A DNA stretch of 64,000 bases from Buxus sempervirens. Its lineage: Eukaryota; Streptophyta; Magnoliopsida; Buxales; Buxaceae. Each line of letters begins with the position of its first letter. Position 1 is the first letter of the stretch. This document shows positions 59,749 through 64,000 of the stretch, piece by piece. The stretch is from NCBI GenBank assembly GCA_947561395.2, contig OX387187.1:34019829-34083828 (forward strand), given 5' to 3'. The notes under the pieces are model-generated. The model saw nothing but the letters and a program-made list of their open reading frames with translations, had not been told where the DNA came from and searched no databases. The translations under genes were made by a program, and so were the position numbers.

Positions 59749-60820
59749 TGTTCAAATGGGGTTAAGGTCAGAATAAATTTGATGAAATTATGACCAACGT
59801 TCGATGAACGTTCGCCGACTGTTTGACCGTTGGTGTTCCACAGAGAAACCTGAGAGCAGCGTTCGCCCTACGTTCACTGACCGTTCGACCGTTGGAGTTC
59901 CACAGAGAAATCCGAGAGCAGCGTTCACCCTACGTTCGCTGACCGTTCGACCGTTGGAGTTCCACAGAGAAACCCGAGAGCAGCGTTCGCCCTAAGTTCG
60001 CTGATCGTTCGATCGTTGGAGTTCCACAGAGAAACCCAAGAGTAGCGTTCGCCTCACGTTCTCTGGCCGTTCGAACGAGAAGAGGAAAAGTGAGTTTATG
60101 TGTTGAACGTTCGAGCCGCGTTCACTGAGCGTTCGAACGTTTATTAACAAACTTCAGTTTTAGAAGTCCGATCTTTTATGATTTGTTTCCTTTTCCACTT
60201 ATACCTTTTCCTAATCTATATAAGGAGTGTCTAGACTATTGTGAGGGTTACCCAAGACGTTTTAGAAACCCTAAAAATGTGTGTGAGAGTAAGAGTTCTT
60301 TCTTCTCTTCCTTCTCCTTATTTGAGCCATCAAAACCATCATTCATCTTTCTTTTCTACCTTGGAGTTCCGGTTTGGAGAGTGTGCTCGTGGGAGTTCCT
60401 ACGGTTGCTGAGCGAGTTCGTTTAGCGCTTCACTAAGAAGATATTCAGAGTTCTGGATTGTTGCAAGGATGCAAATCTGAAGAGTTCTTCAGATATTTAC
60501 ATTGTGAGTCTGAGTCAGTATTGGGTCGTCTGAACCACTATTGTACGTCTTCTTCTTATAGTGATTTTCAGAGGTGACACCTTATCGCGCGGAGGGTTTT
60601 TCTCTTTGAGAGTTCTCTTAGAGTTTTCCTTTCGTCACCAAAATTGCTTGTGTTGTCTCTTCTTTATTTTGCAATTTTGTGTGATGGATTGTTAATTGCT
60701 CAGACTTGTGCATGCCTATTAATTAAGAACTTGTTTTTAATTGGTAGAAATTTTATTCCGCAATCGGTTTCACCTATTCACCCCCCTCTAGGTGATATAG
60801 AGTCTAAACTGTGTTTTTCA
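59749..60820 (+). repeat. 5' LTR of the Sirevirus-like element
   Basis: The 3' boundary is set by ttttca before the primer site. The 5' boundary (TGTTCAAATGGGG) is a guess because the other LTR is outside the window. A TATA-like ctatataagg is near 60216. An array of 62-bp repeats fills the U3 part. Confidence 0.65.
59799..60080 (+). repeat. 62-bp tandem repeats, about 4.5 copies
   Basis: The phrase gcgttcgccctacgttc recurs with gttc at 59861, 59923, 59985 and 60047, an exact 62-base period. Each unit holds cgttcgaccgttggagttcc and cacagagaaa. The recurrent cgttcga/tcgaacg is palindromic, and isolated copies (cgttcgaacg) continue to about 60140. The array lies upstream of the TATA-like box of the LTR. 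Confidence 0.9.
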
Positions 60821-63800
60821 ATTGGTATCGGAGCGGGTAACCAGATCCTTGACTCTGTTAGCCATGGACAAGTCCTCCACTGCCCCACCCTTCTTTGATG
60901 GCAGTAATTATGCCTACTGGAAAGTTCGAATGAGAGCCTATCTGAAGGCTATAGATGAAAAAGTTTGGGGATGTGTTGAGAGAGGATGGAATCTTCCAAC
61001 TGTGATTATAGATGGTGAGACAAAAACCAAAGACCCAGATAGCTATACTAGAGAAGAGTTAATTGATGTTAACTACAACTCTAAGGGTGTCAATGCACTT
61101 TTTAGTGCAATCTCTGCTGATGAATTCAAACGGGTGTCTACTTGTCAAACCAGTAAAGATATTTGGGAAATTCTTCAAACCACTCATGAGGGAACTGTCC
61201 TTGTGAAGAACTCTAAATTACAGATGCTTATCACTAGGTTTGAAGAACTAAAAATGGGAGATGATGAGTCCTTCGATTCCTTCTATGCTAAACTAAGTGA
61301 TATAGTCAACTCTAGCTTTAACCTTGGTGAAAGAATTCCTCCAAATAGAGTGGTTAGAAAAATCCTTAGATCTCTCTCTGAAAAATATAGACCCAAAGTC
61401 ACTGCTATAGAAGAGAGTAAGGATATTAATGGCATTAGGGTTGAAGATCTCATAGGTTCGATTCAAACTTATGAACTCACTCTTCCTCCTACTAAGAAGA
61501 ATAAGTCTATAGCTCTCAAATCTAGTAAAGAAAAGACTTATAATGATTCTAGTGAGGAATCCATGGGAGATGAAGATATTGCCCTGTTAGTGAAGAACTT
61601 TAGGAAAATGTTTAGAAGGAGGAAACCAATGAGAGAATGAAAATGAAAGGTATAAATCCAAGGGGAGTTCTAGTGGTAAAGATCAAAAACCCATAATCAA
61701 ATCTAAATTTAGGGAGTCCAAACATCCTAAGGACTCTAGGTTGCAAAAACTCCAACAAATCAGATGCCATGAGTGTCAAGGTTTTGGTCACATTAGGTCG
61801 GAGTGTCCCACATTTAAGAAGCTTCAAGGGAAAGCAATGAATGCCACTCTTTCTGATGAGAGTGCATCTGATAGGGATAGTGAGGACTCCAAAACAGAGG
61901 AAAGTCAAAACTACATGGCTTTCACCTCTATTGTTGGGAGTGGTGACTCTAGCAATTATGAAGACTTTCCACCAAGTGAGAATGCAATTGGTTCTCATGA
62001 TGAGTCTGATGATGATGAGGAAAGTATTCAAGAGGCATATGACAAATTGTTTAGGGAGTGTTTGAAAGCAAAGAAATCAATGAAGTCCAACCTTAAAAGA
62101 CTAAATGATGTAGAGCTCAAGAAATAAGATCTTCAAGCAAAATTTGAAGAATCCACTTCTCGTCTAGGTGAACACAAGATGAAGATTGAATCCCTAGAAT
62201 CTGAGAACAAGTCTCTTAAGGAAGAGCTTGAAAGAACTAAAACTCAACTCCAGAAGTTTTCTTTAGGTTCAGCCAATTTGGACAATATGCTAGGGATGAG
62301 TCAATTAGGAATTGATAAAAGGGGTTTAGGATATAAGGAAGTCTCTAATGATACTCCCTCTTCTTCTAAGACCCAAGTTGTGAATACCAAAGGAAAGAAT
62401 AGGTCCAATCCTTCTAAGGGTAAGACAAACCAAGGTAGAAATCGTGGTCAAAAGTCTAATTGGTCAAAACCTAGGGGTGTTCCAACCAAGAGTTCCCAAT
62501 CTCAGAATTTTATCCCTACTTGTCATTATTGTGGTTTTTCTGGACATATTAGACCAAATTGTTGGGACTTGAACCAAAATTCTAGGAGATCCTCACCTAA
62601 AAAACCTCTAGAGAATTTGTCTAAACAAGTGAAAGAACTTTCAAATCAGACAAAACTCTTAAGTCAACAATTAGCTTCAATGACCAAGAAAACCATCGGG
62701 CCTAAGCAAATTTGGGTTAAAAGAAGTGAATTGACTTGCCATGTAGCTCATGTTGCTTTGAAGGCTAGAAATAGTCTCATGTGGTATCTTGATAGTGCTT
62801 GCTCTCGTCACATGTGTGGTGACAAATCATTGTTTAAATCTTTTGAAGATTATTCTTGTGGTACCGTTACTTTTGGTGATGGAAGCAAAGCTCCTATTGT
62901 AGGTAAGGGTGTTATTGAAATTTCTGGTATGCCTACTTTAAGTGAAGTACTATTTGTTGATGGCTTGAAAGCTAACTTGATTAGTATAAGTCAATTGTGT
63001 GATTCAAACATGGAAGTTAAATTTGCTAAAGATATGTGTTCTGTGTTTGATGCAAATGGTTTGTGTGTGCTTCAAGGAGAAAGAACTCCATATAACTGTT
63101 ATGGTGTGATTCCTAATTCTGATGTTGTGTGTAATTCTTCTAAAGTTGATATGCATGAATTGTGGCATCAAAGGCTTGGTCATTTAAATTTTAAAAACTT
63201 GACTGAATTGTCCAAGCATGATTTTGTTAGAGACCTTCCTAAGCTTGCCAAAGTAGAACCAAATGTGTGTGGGCCATGTTAGTTGGGAAAGCAAACTAGA
63301 TCTAGTCACAAAAAGATCACTGGGTGCTTAACCCACAAACCTCTTGAATTGTTGCATATGGACCTTATGGGTCCTTCTAGGACTGAAAGCATTAGTGGTA
63401 GGATGTACATTTTGGTTATTGTGGATGACTTCTCAAGATTTACTTGGGTTGAGTTATTAAGAGAAAAATCTGAAGCAAGTGAGTTGATTAAGTCTTTGTG
63501 TCGAAGACTCTTTAATGAAAAAGAATCCAAGGTTGTTAGGATGAGGAGTGACCATGGGAGAGAGTTTGAGAACTCAATCCTTGAAACTTTTTGTCTTGAA
63601 GAGGGAATTCATCGTGAGTTCTTTGCTCCTATTACTCCACAACAAAATGGAGTAGTAGAGAGGAAAAATAGGGTTCTTCAAGAGATGGCAAGAGTTATGA
63701 TACATGCCAAGGGGGTGGCCATGTATTTCTGGGGAGAAGCTATTAACACAGCTTGTCATGTGATTAATAGGGTGTATTTGAGGCCTGGGAATACTGAGAC

Positions 63801-64000
63801 TCCTTATGAAATTTGGTTTGGTAAAAAGCCTACTGTCAAATAGTTTCATGTTTTTGGAAGTAAATGTTTTATTTTGAGAGATAGGGAGAATTTGGCTAAG
63901 TTTGATGCCAAGAGTGATGAAGGAATCTTCCTAGGTTATTCTAAGAATATCAGGGCTTACCGTGTGTATAATTTACGTACACACACTGTCATGGAATCCA

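Larger units (their letters stand above)
59749..64000 (+). mobile_element. Sirevirus-like Ty1/copia element, 5' half
   Basis: A 5' LTR (start near 59749 is tentative; end 60820) is followed by the primer site tggtatcggagcggg. gag starts at 60864 (MDKSSTAPPFFDGSNYAYWK). CCHC knuckles lie at about 61770 (CHECQGFGHIRSEC) and 62521 (CHYCGFSGHIRPNC). Protease (WYLDSACSRHM, about 62783), GAG-pre-integrase (LWHQRLGHLNFKNL, about 63160) and integrase (LHMDLMGPSRTES to PQQNGVVERKNR, 63350-63670) follow in copia order. Reverse transcriptase and RNase H would lie right of the window. The long gag, two knuckles and conserved LTR end (caccccc-tctaggtgatat) point to the Sirevirus lineage. The visible part has only a few breaks, so the element is fairly young. 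It runs off the window edge. Confidence 0.85.

Noticed and set aside
1-64000. tRNA, rRNA, organelle insertions, CRISPR arrays, or a bacterial-type operon
   Set aside because: None of the expected sequence signatures was seen on either strand by eye.

Overview
The window is nuclear DNA of a flowering plant, most likely a eudicot. It is AT-rich, its host genes have GT-AG introns, and the gene families present (an Ia-type bHLH factor, an ATL RING-H2 ligase and a plastid-targeted two-RRM protein) are plant families. The species cannot be named from sequence alone. No tRNA, rRNA or CRISPR array was seen.

Layout: a transposon stack fills about 1-30833. A gene island with three host genes lies at about 31-48.6 kb. 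A second transposon stack fills about 48.8-64 kb.

The left stack is built around one large Ty3/gypsy element of Tat type (about 4556-28219, + orientation, 5' end missing or outside the window). It has reverse transcriptase, RNase H, a second archaeal-type RNase H and integrase, then two long antisense reading regions related to the plant mobile domain (PMD), then a 3' LTR. Other elements were inserted into it: the 3' end of a second gypsy-like element (1-4555), a 3.5 kb solo LTR (5272-8782, TSD ccttg), a 1.96 kb solo LTR on the minus strand (11609-18489, TSD tatgg) that itself holds a complete-length Ty1/copia element (12634-17548, TSD gctac), a second solo LTR of the 1-4555 family (18958-21238, TSD ggaat), and a hAT-type MITE (23392-23860). 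Next to it lies a MITE with 9-bp TSDs that contains another solo LTR (28469-30824).

The gene island holds a three-exon bHLH94/96-like transcription factor (31835-33473, +), an intronless-CDS ATL51/52-like RING-H2 ubiquitin ligase (35637-36734, -) with a probable 5'UTR intron, and a four-exon chloroplast RNA-binding protein with two RRMs (43830-48571, -). They look like independent genes and not a pathway. The spaces between them hold short repeats, Helitron-like pieces and a hAT-like element.

The right stack holds a hAT-like element with a small solo LTR inside (48866-50432), a 5'-truncated L1-type LINE (50575-58353) split by a gag-only LTR element of TR-GAG type (50631-57695), a cluster of diverged direct and inverted repeats (58.4-59.4 kb), and the 5' half of a Sirevirus-like Ty1/copia element that runs off the right edge. 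Target-site duplications allow the insertion order to be read in most places.
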